From Streptomyces nymphaeiformis (lineage in GTDB: Bacteria > Actinomycetota > Actinomycetes > Streptomycetales > Streptomycetaceae), in contig NZ_JACHJY010000009.1 in NCBI RefSeq assembly GCF_014203895.1, positions 1 to 64,000 of the forward strand: DNA of 64,000 bases, read 5' to 3'. Every line of letters starts with the position of its first letter. Position 1 is the first letter of the stretch. The position numbers and the translations under genes are program-made. Of this stretch, positions 7,265 through 15,660 are shown in pieces. Below the pieces are notes generated by a model, which saw only the letters and a list, made by a program, of their open reading frames with translations, was not told the DNA's origin and did no database searches.

Positions 7265-7834
7265 ATGAAGCACGTGAAGAAGGCCGGCTCGCGCACCCGT
7301 GTCGTGACCGGTGGCGCGATCGTCGCCGCCCTCGCCCTCGGCGGCTTCGGGGCCTACTCCGCGAGCGCCACCGGCGAGGAGACGGCGGCCGCGCCGGCCG
7401 CCGCCAAGGTCGACGCCAAGAACAAGAACACGACGCGCTCCACCCACCTGACGATCGAGGCCGCGACGAAGGCGGCGCAGGCGACCCTCGACGCCGCGGA
7501 GAAGGAGAACCAGCGCGTGTCCGTCGCGGTCGTGGACCGCAACGGCGACACCGTCGTCACCCTGCGCGGCGACGGCGCCGGCCCGCAGTCCTACGAGTCG
7601 GCCGTGAAGAAGGCGTACACCGCCGTCTCCTGGAACGCCCCGACCTCCGAGCTGGCCAAGCGCCTGACGAACGCGCCGACCCTGAAGGACATCCCCGGCA
7701 CCCTCTTCCTCGCCGGTGGCGCCCCCGTCACCGCCAAGGGCGCCCCGATCGCGGGCATCGGCGTCGCCGGCGCCCCCTCCGGCGACCTGGACGAGAAGTT
7801 CGCGCAGGCCGGCGTCGCCACGCTCGGCAAGTAG
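7265..7834 (+). CDS. secreted HbpS/GlcG family heme-binding-like protein
   Basis: 189 aa from the ATG at 7265; earlier in-frame starts lack a signal peptide. Residues 1-35 are an export signal (VKKAGSR, then a hydrophobic segment ending SASA). The mature part is a GlcG/HbpS domain: LTIEAATKAAQATLDAAEK, then VSVAVVDRNGDTVVTLRGDGA and YESAVKKAYTAVSW. Streptomyces reticuli HbpS is an extracellular heme and iron binding octamer that signals to the SenS-SenR two-component system. Here no senS or senR follows; an ankyrin gene does. Heme binding is therefore inferred from family, and a redox or small-molecule role is equally possible. Confidence 0.82.
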   Translation: MKHVKKAGSRTRVVTGGAIVAALALGGFGAYSASATGEETAAAPAAAKVDAKNKNTTRSTHLTIEAATKAAQATLDAAEKENQRVSVAVVDRNGDTVVTLRGDGAGPQSYESAVKKAYTAVSWNAPTSELAKRLTNAPTLKDIPGTLFLAGGAPVTAKGAPIAGIGVAGAPSGDLDEKFAQAGVATLGK

Positions 7835-7871
7835 GCCCCAGGGCAGGCGCCCGCGTACGAGGAAACCCGCC

Positions 7872-8495
7872 ATGAACGCGCTCGATCACACCCTTCTGGC
7901 GGCCGCCGCGCACGGTGACGCCGTCGCCGTCCGCGCGGCCCTCGACGCGGGCGCCCGCGTCGACGTCCGGGACCGGCACCGCCGCACCCCGCTGCTGCGG
8001 GCCGCGCTGCGCGACCACGTCCCCGCCGCGCGGGCGTTGCTCGCCGCGGGCGCCGACCCGAACGCCCAGGACGACCGGTCCGACAGCCCGTGGCTGGTCA
8101 CCGGCGTCACCGGCAGCGTCGCCATGATGCGGGCCCTGCTCCCGGCGGGCCCCGACCTGAGGCTGACCGACCGGTACGGCGGCACCGCACTCATCCCCGC
8201 CGCGGAACGCGGCCACGTGCCCTACGTCCGGGCCGTGCTCGACGAGACCGCGATCGACGTCGACCACGTCAACCGGCTCGGCTGGACCGCACTCCTGGAG
8301 GCCGTGATCCTCGGCGACGGCGGCGCCGCGCACCGGAAGGTCGTGGCCCTGCTCCTCGCTGCGGGCGCCGACCCCGGACTCCCCGACCCGTACGGCCGCA
8401 CGGCCCTCCACCACGCCGAACGCCACGGCCTGACGGAGATCGCCGCGCTCCTCCGGCAGGCGGGCTCACCCAGGGCCCTCCACGGAGCCGCCTGA
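7872..8495 (+). CDS. ankyrin repeat protein
   Basis: 207 aa, start at ATG 7872 after gaggaaaccc. About five to six ankyrin units of some 33 residues fill the protein, for example HRRTPLLRAALRDHVPAARA and YGGTALIPAAERGHVPYVRA. There is no signal peptide, so it is cytoplasmic. Ankyrin stacks are protein-binding scaffolds; small stand-alone ones in bacteria often sit next to catalases or secreted enzymes, with unclear roles. It follows the HbpS-like gene by 37 bases on the same strand and is probably co-transcribed. No enzymatic domain. Confidence 0.88.
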   Translation: MNALDHTLLAAAAHGDAVAVRAALDAGARVDVRDRHRRTPLLRAALRDHVPAARALLAAGADPNAQDDRSDSPWLVTGVTGSVAMMRALLPAGPDLRLTDRYGGTALIPAAERGHVPYVRAVLDETAIDVDHVNRLGWTALLEAVILGDGGAAHRKVVALLLAAGADPGLPDPYGRTALHHAERHGLTEIAALLRQAGSPRALHGAA

Positions 8496-8499
8496 CTGC

Positions 8500-8911
8500 C
8501 GCTCCCGGCGGGCTCGGAGGCTTGCCCGGGCCACCCGGGCCCCGGTCGTCTCCTGTGTCGCCCAGGGCATGCTGACCGCCTGCGTCCCGCTCCTCGGCGA
8601 GCGGGTGTTCGGCGGGGCCGGGCGCGGGGCGGTGCTGCTCTCCTGCGCGGCGGTCTCCGCCTTCGTGGCGAACGCCCTGCTCGCGCGGTTCCCGCTCGCC
8701 CTCTCCCCCGACGCGCTCGTACGGGTCGGGGCGCCGGTCCGGGCCGCGGCGCCCGCCCTCGCCCTGAACCGGCGCCAGCCTCAAGATCACCGGCTTCGCG
8801 CTCGGCGCCGCGGCCGCCGGTCCGCCGGCGGCCTGGTCGCTCCAGGCCGCCCTGACGGCGACCGCCGTCCTCGCGGCGGCAGCCGCTACGCGCGGGCGAG
8901 CCCCCGGCTGA
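8500..8911 (+). pseudogene. remnant of an MFS transporter gene
   Basis: Two pieces of one membrane protein lie in different frames. Piece 1 (about 8521-8766) reads LARATRAPVVVSCVAQG, then LTACVPLLGERVFGGAGRG and NALLARFPLALSP, like the seventh and eighth segments of an actinobacterial sugar/drug MFS exporter. Piece 2 (8777-8911, another frame) reads LKITGFALGAAAAGPPAAW and then a hydrophobic Ala/Leu/Val segment, like the last two helices. The N-terminal half and the segment between the pieces are missing, and no start codon with a ribosome site exists. The remnant overlaps the 3' end of the convergent dehydrogenase gene by 26 bases. Gene decay is the best reading; a sequencing frameshift could explain only part of it. 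Confidence 0.6.
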
Positions 8912-10034
8912 TGACCAGCCGCTGGATCTGGTTCGTCCCCTCGAAGATCTGCATGATCTTCGCCTCGCGCATGTAGCGCTCGACCGGGAAGTCGCGGGTG
9001 TAGCCGTAGCCGCCGAAGACCTGGACGGCGTCCGTCGTGACCTTCATGGCCGTGTCCGTGGCGATGAGCTTCGCCGCGCTGGCCTGGCGGCTGAAGGGCC
9101 GGCCGAGGTCGCGGCGGCGGGCCGCGTCCAGGTAGGTGGCGCGGGCCGCGTCGACCGCGGCGGCCATGTCAGCGAGGAGGAAGCCGAGGCCCTGGTGGTC
9201 GATGATCCGGCGGCCGAAGGTGGTGCGCTCGTTGGCGTACGCCACGGCGGCGTCGAGCGCGGCCTGGGCGAGCCCGGTGGCGCAGGCGGCGATGCCGAGG
9301 CGCCCGCTGTCGAGGGCGCTGAAGGCGATCTGGAGGCCCTGGCCCTCGTCGCCGATGCGGCGGTCCTCCTCTATGAGGGCGCCGTCCCAGTACGCGGCGG
9401 TCGTCGGGACCGCCTGGAGGCCCATCTTGCGCTCGGGGACGCCGAAGCTCAGGCCCTCGGTGGCGCCGGGGGCGAGGAAGCAGGAGATGCCGTGGCCGCC
9501 GGGGGCGGTGCGGGCGAAGAGGGCGTAGAAGTCGGCCTTGCCGCCGTGGGTGATCCAGGCCTTGGTGCCGGTGATCCGGTACCCGCTGCCGTCGTCCTGG
9601 CGCTCGGCCTTGCAGGTGAGGGCGGCGGCGTCGGAGCCGGCCTGCGGCTCGGAGAGGCTGTAGCCGCCGATGGTCCGGCCCTCGAGGATCGCGGGCAGCC
9701 AGCGCTCCTTCTGCTCGGCGGTGCCGAAGGTGTGGAGGGGGTGGCTGGCGAGCGTGTGGACGCTGGTGGCGACGGCGACGGCGGCCCAGCGCGCGGCGAG
9801 CTCCTCCAGGACCTGGAGGTACACCTCGTAGGGCTGGCCTCCACCGCCGAACTCCTCCGGGTACGGGAGGCCGAGGAGCCCGGCCTCGCCGAGGGTGGCG
9901 AAGAGCCCTTCGGGATAGGTCTCGGCGGCCTCGTGCTCGTCCACCCGAGGAGAGAGCTCCTTGTCGGCGATCTCCCGGGTGAGGGCGATGAGGTCCGCTG
10001 CCTCGGGGGTGGGAAGCAGGCGGTCGACATCCAT
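8886..10034 (-). CDS. acyl-CoA dehydrogenase
   Basis: 382 aa from ATG 10034, the normal family length; the open frame upstream to 10379 runs over the divergent TetR gene and is spurious. Domains: N-terminal helical (1-120), beta barrel with SLSEPQAGSDAA (flavin-binding), and the C-terminal helical domain with VFGGYGYTRDFPVERYMRE and the catalytic Glu in IFEGTNQIQ. It oxidises an acyl-CoA to the 2-enoyl-CoA, passing electrons to ETF. A TetR gene is divergent, and a 14-bp palindrome lies between them, so this is likely a ligand-induced pair. The substrate is not predictable; a short or branched acyl-CoA is most likely. Confidence 0.92.
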   Translation of the reverse strand: MDVDRLLPTPEAADLIALTREIADKELSPRVDEHEAAETYPEGLFATLGEAGLLGLPYPEEFGGGGQPYEVYLQVLEELAARWAAVAVATSVHTLASHPLHTFGTAEQKERWLPAILEGRTIGGYSLSEPQAGSDAAALTCKAERQDDGSGYRITGTKAWITHGGKADFYALFARTAPGGHGISCFLAPGATEGLSFGVPERKMGLQAVPTTAAYWDGALIEEDRRIGDEGQGLQIAFSALDSGRLGIAACATGLAQAALDAAVAYANERTTFGRRIIDHQGLGFLLADMAAAVDAARATYLDAARRRDLGRPFSRQASAAKLIATDTAMKVTTDAVQVFGGYGYTRDFPVERYMREAKIMQIFEGTNQIQRLVISRGLARA

Positions 10035-10070
10035 GGCGACTCCAGCGGCGCGCAAAGTGGTACTGGGAAA

Positions 10071-10084
10071 GGTACTGCAGTACC
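10071..10084. promoter_or_regulatory. 14-bp perfect palindrome between dehydrogenase and TetR genes
   Basis: ggtactgcagtacc, preceded 13 bases to the left by another half site (ggtact at 10059-10064). It lies in the shared promoter region of the divergent genes and is a good candidate TetR operator. Confidence 0.7.
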
Positions 10085-10149
10085 GCTGAGAGTAGCGCAG
10101 AAGGGTGCCGCCGTAACCCCCCGGAACGTCGGCCTGGAATACTGGCGGG

Positions 10150-10752
10150 GTGATCGAGACCTCCGCCGACGCCCCCAAGCTGACGGGCCGCGGAGCGGCG
10201 CGCCGCTCCGCCCTGTTCGAGGAGCTCGTCGCCCTCCTCGTCGGGGAGGGCTTCGCCCGGCTGACGCTCGACGACCTCGCCGCGCGGCTGCGCTGCTCGA
10301 AGCGGACCCTGTACGGCCTGGCCGGCAGCAAGGAGCAGCTGGTCCGGGCGGCGGTCGTGCACTTCTTCCGGCGGGCCACGGCCCGGGTCGAGGCGGTCCT
10401 CGCGGCGGCGTCGGACCCCGCCGAGCGGCTCGCGGCCTATCTGCGGGCGGTGTCGGCGGAGCTGGCGCCCGTCTCGCCGGCGTTCTTCGACGACGTGGCG
10501 GCCTTCGAGCCGGCGGCCGAGGTGTACGAGCGGAACACGCGGGCGGCGGCGGGCCGGGTCCAGCAGCTCATCGAGGAGGGCGTGCGGGCGGGCGTGTTCC
10601 GCGAGGTGCACGTGACCTTCGCGGCCGACGTCATCTCCTCGGTGATGGTCCGCATCCAGCGGCGCCAGGTGGCCGCGGCGACGGGTCTCGCCGACGCCGA
10701 GGCGTACGAACAGCTGGCGGAGCTGCTGCTCAGCGGCCTGCGGAAGGCCTGA
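10150..10752 (+). CDS. TetR family transcriptional regulator
   Basis: 200 aa, GTG start at 10150. The HTH lies at residues 20-65: EELVALLVGEGFARLTLDDLAA, then CSKRTLYGLAGSKEQLVR. The C-terminal domain is all-helical. It is divergent from an acyl-CoA dehydrogenase gene with a perfect ggtactgcagtacc palindrome between them, so it most likely represses both until an acyl-CoA or related ligand binds. It ends before a strong hairpin terminator. Confidence 0.9.
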   Translation: MIETSADAPKLTGRGAARRSALFEELVALLVGEGFARLTLDDLAARLRCSKRTLYGLAGSKEQLVRAAVVHFFRRATARVEAVLAAASDPAERLAAYLRAVSAELAPVSPAFFDDVAAFEPAAEVYERNTRAAAGRVQQLIEEGVRAGVFREVHVTFAADVISSVMVRIQRRQVAAATGLADAEAYEQLAELLLSGLRKA

Positions 10753-10770
10753 GAGACCCCGCACACCACA

Positions 10771-10810
10771 CACGCCCGGCGCCGTCCCTGGAGGGACGGG
10801 GCCGGGCGTG
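10771..10810. terminator. hairpin terminator between convergent TetR and GH1 genes
   Basis: A 19-bp stem with one mismatch closes a 2-base loop (cacgcccggc... / ...gccgggcgtg). It can serve both the rightward TetR gene and the leftward beta-glucosidase gene. Confidence 0.8.
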
Positions 10811-10882
10811 GGCTGCCGGGGCGGGCGGGGACGGCCGGGAGACCGGACGCGCGGACCGGTCCCCCGCGCCCGCCTCCGGGCG

Positions 10883-12244
10883 CTACCGGGCGGTGTGCAG
10901 CGCGCGGTGGGCGGCGACCAGCTCCGCGTACCGCCGGCCGCTCGTCTTCACGGTGCGGCGCTGGGTCGCGTAGTCGACGTGGACGAGCCCGAAGCGCTTG
11001 TCGTAGCCGTAGGCCCACTCGAAGTTGTCGAGCAGGGACCAGGCGTAGTACCCCGCGAGCGGGGCGCCCTTGCGCAGGGCGCGGGCGCAGGCGGCGAGGT
11101 GCTCCTCCAGGTAGCGGGTGCGCTCGGGGTCGTGGACCTCGCCGCCGGGTCCCGCGGTGTCGGGGAAGGCCGAGCCGTTCTCGGTGACGTACAGCCTGCG
11201 CACGCCGTAGTCCTCGGTGAGCCGCAGCAGGAAGGCCTCCAGGCCGCCCGCGTCGATCTGCCAGTCCATGCCGGTGCGGGGCACGTCGGGGAGGCGGACT
11301 TCGCGGGCGTACGGGACGGGGCCGGCCGGGTCGTCGGCGACGGTGACGGGGAAGTAGTAGTTGAGGCCGTGCCAGTCGAGCGGGGCCGCGATCAGCTCCA
11401 GGTCCCCGGGAAGTTCCGGGAGTTCGACGCCGTACAGCTCGCGCATGTCGGCGGGGAAGCCGCGGCCGTGGACCGGGTCGAGCCACCAGCGGTTGGTGTG
11501 GCCGTCCATGCGGGCGGCGGCCGCGACGTCCTCGGGGCGGCTGCTCGCGGGGGCGACGGTGGAGTGGTTGGTGACGAGGCCGACCTGGGCGCCGGGTACG
11601 GCGGCGCGGACGGCGGCGGTGGCGAGGCCGTGGCCGAGGAGCAGGTGGTACGAGGCGCGGACGGCGGCCGTGAGGTCGGTGAGGCCCGGCGCCATCCGGC
11701 CCTCCAGGTGGCCGATCCAGGCGGAGCAGAGGGGTTCGTTGAGGGTGGCCCACTGGGTGACGCGGTCGCCGAGGCGCTCGGCGACGACGCCGGCGTACGC
11801 GGAGAGGTGTTCGGCGGTGTCGCGGACGGTCCAGCCGCCCCGGTCCTGGAGGGCCTGCGGCAGGTCCCAGTGGTAGAGGGTGACGGAGGGGGTGATCCCG
11901 GCGTCGAGGAGGCCGTCGACGAGCCGGTCGTAGAAGTCCAGCCCGGCCTTGTTGACGGGCCCGTCGCCGCCGGGGACGACGCGGGGCCAGGCGACGGAGA
12001 GCCGGTACGCGTCGGTGCCGAGACCCTTCATGAGGGCGATGTCCTCGGGCCAGCGGTGGTAGTGGTCGCAGGCGGTGTCGCCGTGGTCGCCGTTGTCGAT
12101 CGCGCCGGGGACGCGGGAGAAGGTGTCCCAGATGGAGGGGGCGCGGCCGTCCTCGGCGACGGCGCCCTCGATCTGGTACGCGGAGGTGGCGGTGCCCCAG
12201 GCGAAGGACGGGGGGAAGGCGGCGAGGTCGAGCGGTGCAGACAC
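10883..12244 (-). CDS. GH1 family beta-glucosidase
   Basis: 453 aa from the GTG at 12244, preceded by gaaagga. It is an intracellular enzyme without a signal peptide that releases glucose from beta-linked oligosaccharides. Glu170 in TLNEP is the acid/base and Glu355 in YVTENGSAF the nucleophile; the C-terminal WSLLDNFEWAYGYDKRFGL is the GH1 glycone-site signature. It is the last gene of a leftward binding protein-permease-permease-glucosidase operon, so it probably hydrolyses the sugar imported by that transporter. Cellobiose or laminari-oligosaccharides are the likely substrates; the second is suggested by the GH55-like gene nearby. Confidence 0.93.
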   Translation of the reverse strand: MSAPLDLAAFPPSFAWGTATSAYQIEGAVAEDGRAPSIWDTFSRVPGAIDNGDHGDTACDHYHRWPEDIALMKGLGTDAYRLSVAWPRVVPGGDGPVNKAGLDFYDRLVDGLLDAGITPSVTLYHWDLPQALQDRGGWTVRDTAEHLSAYAGVVAERLGDRVTQWATLNEPLCSAWIGHLEGRMAPGLTDLTAAVRASYHLLLGHGLATAAVRAAVPGAQVGLVTNHSTVAPASSRPEDVAAAARMDGHTNRWWLDPVHGRGFPADMRELYGVELPELPGDLELIAAPLDWHGLNYYFPVTVADDPAGPVPYAREVRLPDVPRTGMDWQIDAGGLEAFLLRLTEDYGVRRLYVTENGSAFPDTAGPGGEVHDPERTRYLEEHLAACARALRKGAPLAGYYAWSLLDNFEWAYGYDKRFGLVHVDYATQRRTVKTSGRRYAELVAAHRALHTAR

Positions 12245-12270
12245 GGAAGTCCTTTCGGGCCGGGGGGTCG

Positions 12271-13140
12271 TCACTTGACCGCGCCCGCGGTGAGGCCGGT
12301 GACGAGGTAGCGCTGGAGGAGCAGGAACCCGGCGACGACGGGGACGCTCACCACGAGGGAGGCGGCCATCACCTGGTTCCAGTAGACGTCGTTCTGGGTG
12401 GCGTAGCCCTGGAGGCCGACGGCGAGGGTGCGGGTGGTGTCGGTGGTCATGACGGAGGCGAAGAGGACCTCGCCCCAGGCGGTCATGAAGGCGTAGACGC
12501 CGACGGCGACGATGCCGGGGATCGCGGCGGGGACGACGACCCGGAAGAGGGCGCCGAGCGGGCCGCAGCCGTCGACCTCGGCGGCCTCGTCGAGGTCGCG
12601 GGGGACGGCGTCGAAGTAGCCGATGAGCATCCAGATGGAGAACGGCAGCGAGAAGGTCAGATAGGTGAGGATCAGACCCCCGCGCGAGCCGAAGAGCGCG
12701 ATGCCGGTGGCGTTGCCGATGTTGACGTACAGGAGGAAGAGCGGCAGCAGGAAGAGGATGCCGGGGAACATCTGGGTGGAGAGCACCGTCACGGTGAAGA
12801 CGCGCTTGCCGCGGAAGGCGTGGCGGCTGACGGCGTAGGCGGCGAAGACCGCGACGACGAGGGAGCAGGCGGTGGCCGTGCCCGCGACGACCAGGGAGTT
12901 CACGAAGTAGTCGGCGAGCGGGACGGTCCGCCAGATGTCCACGTACGGGCGGAGGGTGAGCCCGGAGGGGATCCACTGGAACTTCCCCGAGACGTCCGCG
13001 AGGGGTTTGAGGGAGCTGGAGACCATCACGTACACCGGCAGCAGGACGAAGCCGGTGAGGAGGGTGAGGAAGATCCGGCGGCTCCAGAGGAAGGAGCGGG
13101 GGGCGGCCATGGGCGAGCGGGGCCGGTGGTCACGAGGCAT
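12271..13140 (-). CDS. sugar ABC transporter permease (MalG type)
   Basis: 289 aa with six membrane segments, beginning SRRIFLTLLTGFVLLPVYVM. The cytoplasmic EAA loop DEAAEVDGCGPLGALFRVVV, which docks to the ATPase, is near residue 185. It pairs with the MalF-type permease whose end overlaps its start by 11 bases. No ATPase gene is in the operon; in Streptomyces the shared MsiK ATPase normally powers such CUT1 transporters. The glucosidase gene follows by 26 bases. Confidence 0.92.
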   Translation of the reverse strand: MPRDHRPRSPMAAPRSFLWSRRIFLTLLTGFVLLPVYVMVSSSLKPLADVSGKFQWIPSGLTLRPYVDIWRTVPLADYFVNSLVVAGTATACSLVVAVFAAYAVSRHAFRGKRVFTVTVLSTQMFPGILFLLPLFLLYVNIGNATGIALFGSRGGLILTYLTFSLPFSIWMLIGYFDAVPRDLDEAAEVDGCGPLGALFRVVVPAAIPGIVAVGVYAFMTAWGEVLFASVMTTDTTRTLAVGLQGYATQNDVYWNQVMAASLVVSVPVVAGFLLLQRYLVTGLTAGAVK

Positions 13141-14128
13141 CGCCGGTCCTCCTTCCCCGGGTCGTGAGCAGCAGGTAGGCGCCCGTGACGACGAGCAGGA
13201 ACAGCAGGAGCAGCACCGACATCGCCGAGCCCGTGCCGAAGTTCCAGGTCTGGAACGAGGACTGGTAGATGTGCAGGGAGATCAGGTCGGCGGCCTCGGG
13301 GGCGGCCTTGCCGAAGAGCACGAAGGGGGTGTTGAAGTCGTTGAACGTCCACAGGAACAGCATGAGCACGAGGACCTGGTTGACGGGCTGCAGGGACGGC
13401 AGGGTGATGTGGCGGATCTGCTTCCACATGCCGGCGCCGTCGAGGGCGGCGGCCTCGTAGATCTCCCTCGGGACGTTCTGGAGTCCGGCCATCAGGACGA
13501 GGAAGGCGAAGGGCCAGCCCTTCCAGACGGAGACGACGAGCAGGGTGACGAAGGCGTTGTCGCCGATGAGCCAGAAGGCGGGGCTGTCGCCGATGCCGAG
13601 CTGGTCGTGGAGGACGTGGTTCACCAGGCCGTTGTCCCGCTGGAACATGAACGCCCAGGTGATGACGGCCGCGTAGACCGGCAGGGCGTACGGGACGAGG
13701 AAGAGCGCGCGCAGGAAGCCGCGGCCTCGGAAGGTCTCCTGCATGAAGACGGCGGCCGAGGCGCCGAGGAGCCAGCACAGGCCGACGGAGCAGACGGTGA
13801 AGAGGCAGGTCGTGAGGAACGACTTCAGGAGCGCCTCGCCGACGGGGGCGTCGAAGTCGACCGAGACGGCGTAGTTGCCGAGTCCGGTCCAGGGGGCGGC
13901 CGTCCAGTCGCGGATGAAGAACTGGGTGAGCTCCTTGAAGCTCATGACGATGCCGATGAGCATCGGCAGGAGGTGCACGAGGAGTTCGAGGAGGAGGGCC
14001 GGGAGGAGCAGCAGATAGGGCAGTCCGCGGGCCCGGAGCCGCCCGGGGCGGCGCCTGCGCGGGGCCGCCCCGGGGGTGTGCCGCTGCCCGGTCCGCCCGT
14101 GGGGCTTCTCGATGGCGGTGGTGGTCAT
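13130..14128 (-). CDS. sugar ABC transporter permease (MalF type)
   Basis: 332 aa from the ATG at 14128. A basic N-terminus (RRRRPGRLR) is followed by six membrane segments, starting LPYLLLLPALLLELLVHLLP. The EAA motif is in YEAAALDGAGMWKQIRHITLP. It forms the membrane channel with the MalG-type partner downstream. The binding lipoprotein gene ends 14 bases upstream. The pair belongs to the CUT1 (oligosaccharide) group, and energy is probably supplied by MsiK encoded elsewhere. Confidence 0.92.
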   Translation of the reverse strand: MTTTAIEKPHGRTGQRHTPGAAPRRRRPGRLRARGLPYLLLLPALLLELLVHLLPMLIGIVMSFKELTQFFIRDWTAAPWTGLGNYAVSVDFDAPVGEALLKSFLTTCLFTVCSVGLCWLLGASAAVFMQETFRGRGFLRALFLVPYALPVYAAVITWAFMFQRDNGLVNHVLHDQLGIGDSPAFWLIGDNAFVTLLVVSVWKGWPFAFLVLMAGLQNVPREIYEAAALDGAGMWKQIRHITLPSLQPVNQVLVLMLFLWTFNDFNTPFVLFGKAAPEAADLISLHIYQSSFQTWNFGTGSAMSVLLLLFLLVVTGAYLLLTTRGRRTGDAS

Positions 14129-14142
14129 GGTGGCGTCCGGGC

Positions 14143-15459
14143 TCACTTCTTGGGCATCTGCTGCTGGGCCTTGTCGAGCTTGGCCCGTACGGACTCGGTG
14201 GTGACGGGGCGTCCGGCGGCGGCGTCGGCGAAGAGCTCCTTGACGGCGGTGCCGACGACGGTCTCGAACTGGGACTCCTCGGGGACCTGCGGCAGGGCGG
14301 CGGCGCTGGTGGCGAGGGTCTGCTTGAGGACCGTGACGGTGGGGGTGTCGAAGGCGGGGTCCTGCTGGGCGGCCTTGACCGGGGGGATGGAGCCGTAGGC
14401 GCTGTTGAGCGTCTTCTGCTCCTGGTCGCCGGTCATGAACTTCACGAACTTGAGGGCGCCGTCCTTGTTCCCGGTGTTCTTGAAGACGGCGAGGTTGATG
14501 CCGGCGACCATGGAGTTGATCTGCCTGCCCTGTCCGGGGGCGCCGGAGGGGACGGGCGCGGGGGCGACGCCCCAGGCGTCGGGGTTCATGCCCTGGGCCT
14601 GGAAGGTGGTGCCGGGGGTCTGCCAGAGGACCATGGCGGTGCGGTCCTTGGCGAAGTCGGCGAGGGACTGGTTCTGGGCGTACTCGGCGTTGCCGGGGGC
14701 GACGATCTTGTGGGCGGCCATGAGGTCGACGTACTGCTTGACGGCGGCGACGGCGCCGTCGGAGGTGAAGTCGGCCTTGCCGTCGGGGGTGAAGAAGTCG
14801 GCGCCGTGCTGCTTGCCCATGACGAAGACCTGGTGGATGTTGTTGGCGAGGCTGCCGCCCTCGACGCCGATGGCGGACCTGCCGTCCTTGCTGAGCTTCT
14901 TGCCGTCGGCGATCAGCTCGTCCCAGGTGGCCGGCGGCTTGGCTATGCCGGCGTCCTTGAACATCTTCTTGTTGTAGTAGAGCGCGTAGGCCATGGAGTA
15001 GAGCGGGACGGCGGCCGGGTCCTGGCCGGTGGCGCCGGTGGAGCCGAGCGCGGAGTCGACGAAGCGGTCCTTGCCGCCGATGGCCTCGAAGTTCTTGGCG
15101 TCCCAGGGCAGCAGGGCGCCGGTGGACTGCAGGGAGGCGCTCCAGGTGTTGCCGATGTTGAGGACGTCGGGGCCCTGGCCGGAGGTGGCGGCGGTGAGGA
15201 TCCGGTTGAGCAGGTCGGACCAGGGGATGACCTCCAGCTTGACCTTGATGCCGGTCTCCTTCTCGAACCGGTCGAGTTCGGGCTGGAGGACCTTCTTGTC
15301 GACCTCCAGGCTCGCGCCCTGGTTGGAGGCCCAGTAGGTGAGGGTCTTGCCGCCGCCGGAGCCGGAGCCGTCGGCCGAGGAGCCGCCTCCGCAGGCTGCG
15401 GCGGTGAGGACGAGGGAGAGGGTGACGGCACTGGCGGCCGCGGCTCTGATTGTGCGCAT
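14143..15459 (-). CDS. sugar ABC transporter substrate-binding lipoprotein
   Basis: 438 aa, family 1 extracellular solute-binding protein. The signal peptide ends in the lipobox LTAAAC, so Cys23 is lipidated and the mature protein is held at the outer face of the membrane. The body begins GKTLTYWASNQGASLEVDKK, and SNQ and later PLYSMAYALYYNKKMF are typical of CUT1 binding proteins. It is the first gene of the leftward operon and divergent from a ROK repressor. The ligand is probably a beta-glucan oligosaccharide judged by the adjacent GH1 and GH55-like genes; this is inference. Confidence 0.92.
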   Translation of the reverse strand: MRTIRAAAASAVTLSLVLTAAACGGGSSADGSGSGGGKTLTYWASNQGASLEVDKKVLQPELDRFEKETGIKVKLEVIPWSDLLNRILTAATSGQGPDVLNIGNTWSASLQSTGALLPWDAKNFEAIGGKDRFVDSALGSTGATGQDPAAVPLYSMAYALYYNKKMFKDAGIAKPPATWDELIADGKKLSKDGRSAIGVEGGSLANNIHQVFVMGKQHGADFFTPDGKADFTSDGAVAAVKQYVDLMAAHKIVAPGNAEYAQNQSLADFAKDRTAMVLWQTPGTTFQAQGMNPDAWGVAPAPVPSGAPGQGRQINSMVAGINLAVFKNTGNKDGALKFVKFMTGDQEQKTLNSAYGSIPPVKAAQQDPAFDTPTVTVLKQTLATSAAALPQVPEESQFETVVGTAVKELFADAAAGRPVTTESVRAKLDKAQQQMPKK

Positions 15460-15660
15460 GGCTCCTCATGGCCCTTTCGGGGAGTGACGGGGAGCTGGGG
15501 AGGGCGGGGTCCGTGGGTGCGTCCCGCGTTCAGGAGGTGAAGGCTCGGACGGCCCCTCCCCGGCTTATTTCAGGACGTGAGTTAAACCTCAAGAGAAGGT
15601 CGCGTCAAGGGTCCCGGCAGCGGTATCTTGCGGTCACGACTACTTCACCTGGGGGCCCAA
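15460..15660. promoter_or_regulatory. divergent promoter region of the sugar operon and ROK gene
   Basis: About 200 bases separate the binding-protein start from the ROK start. The stretch near 15570-15600 is locally AT-rich, unlike its surroundings, with an imperfect inverted repeat tgag-ttaaac-ctca at 15579-15592. ROK repressors favour such AT-rich partly symmetric sites, so this is the likely operator. Confidence 0.45.

Noticed and set aside
8569..8976. 135-codon open frame taken as an intact gene
   Set aside because: Only the first 65 codons resemble a transporter; the rest is an Arg-rich frame-shifted tail and the start has no ribosome site.
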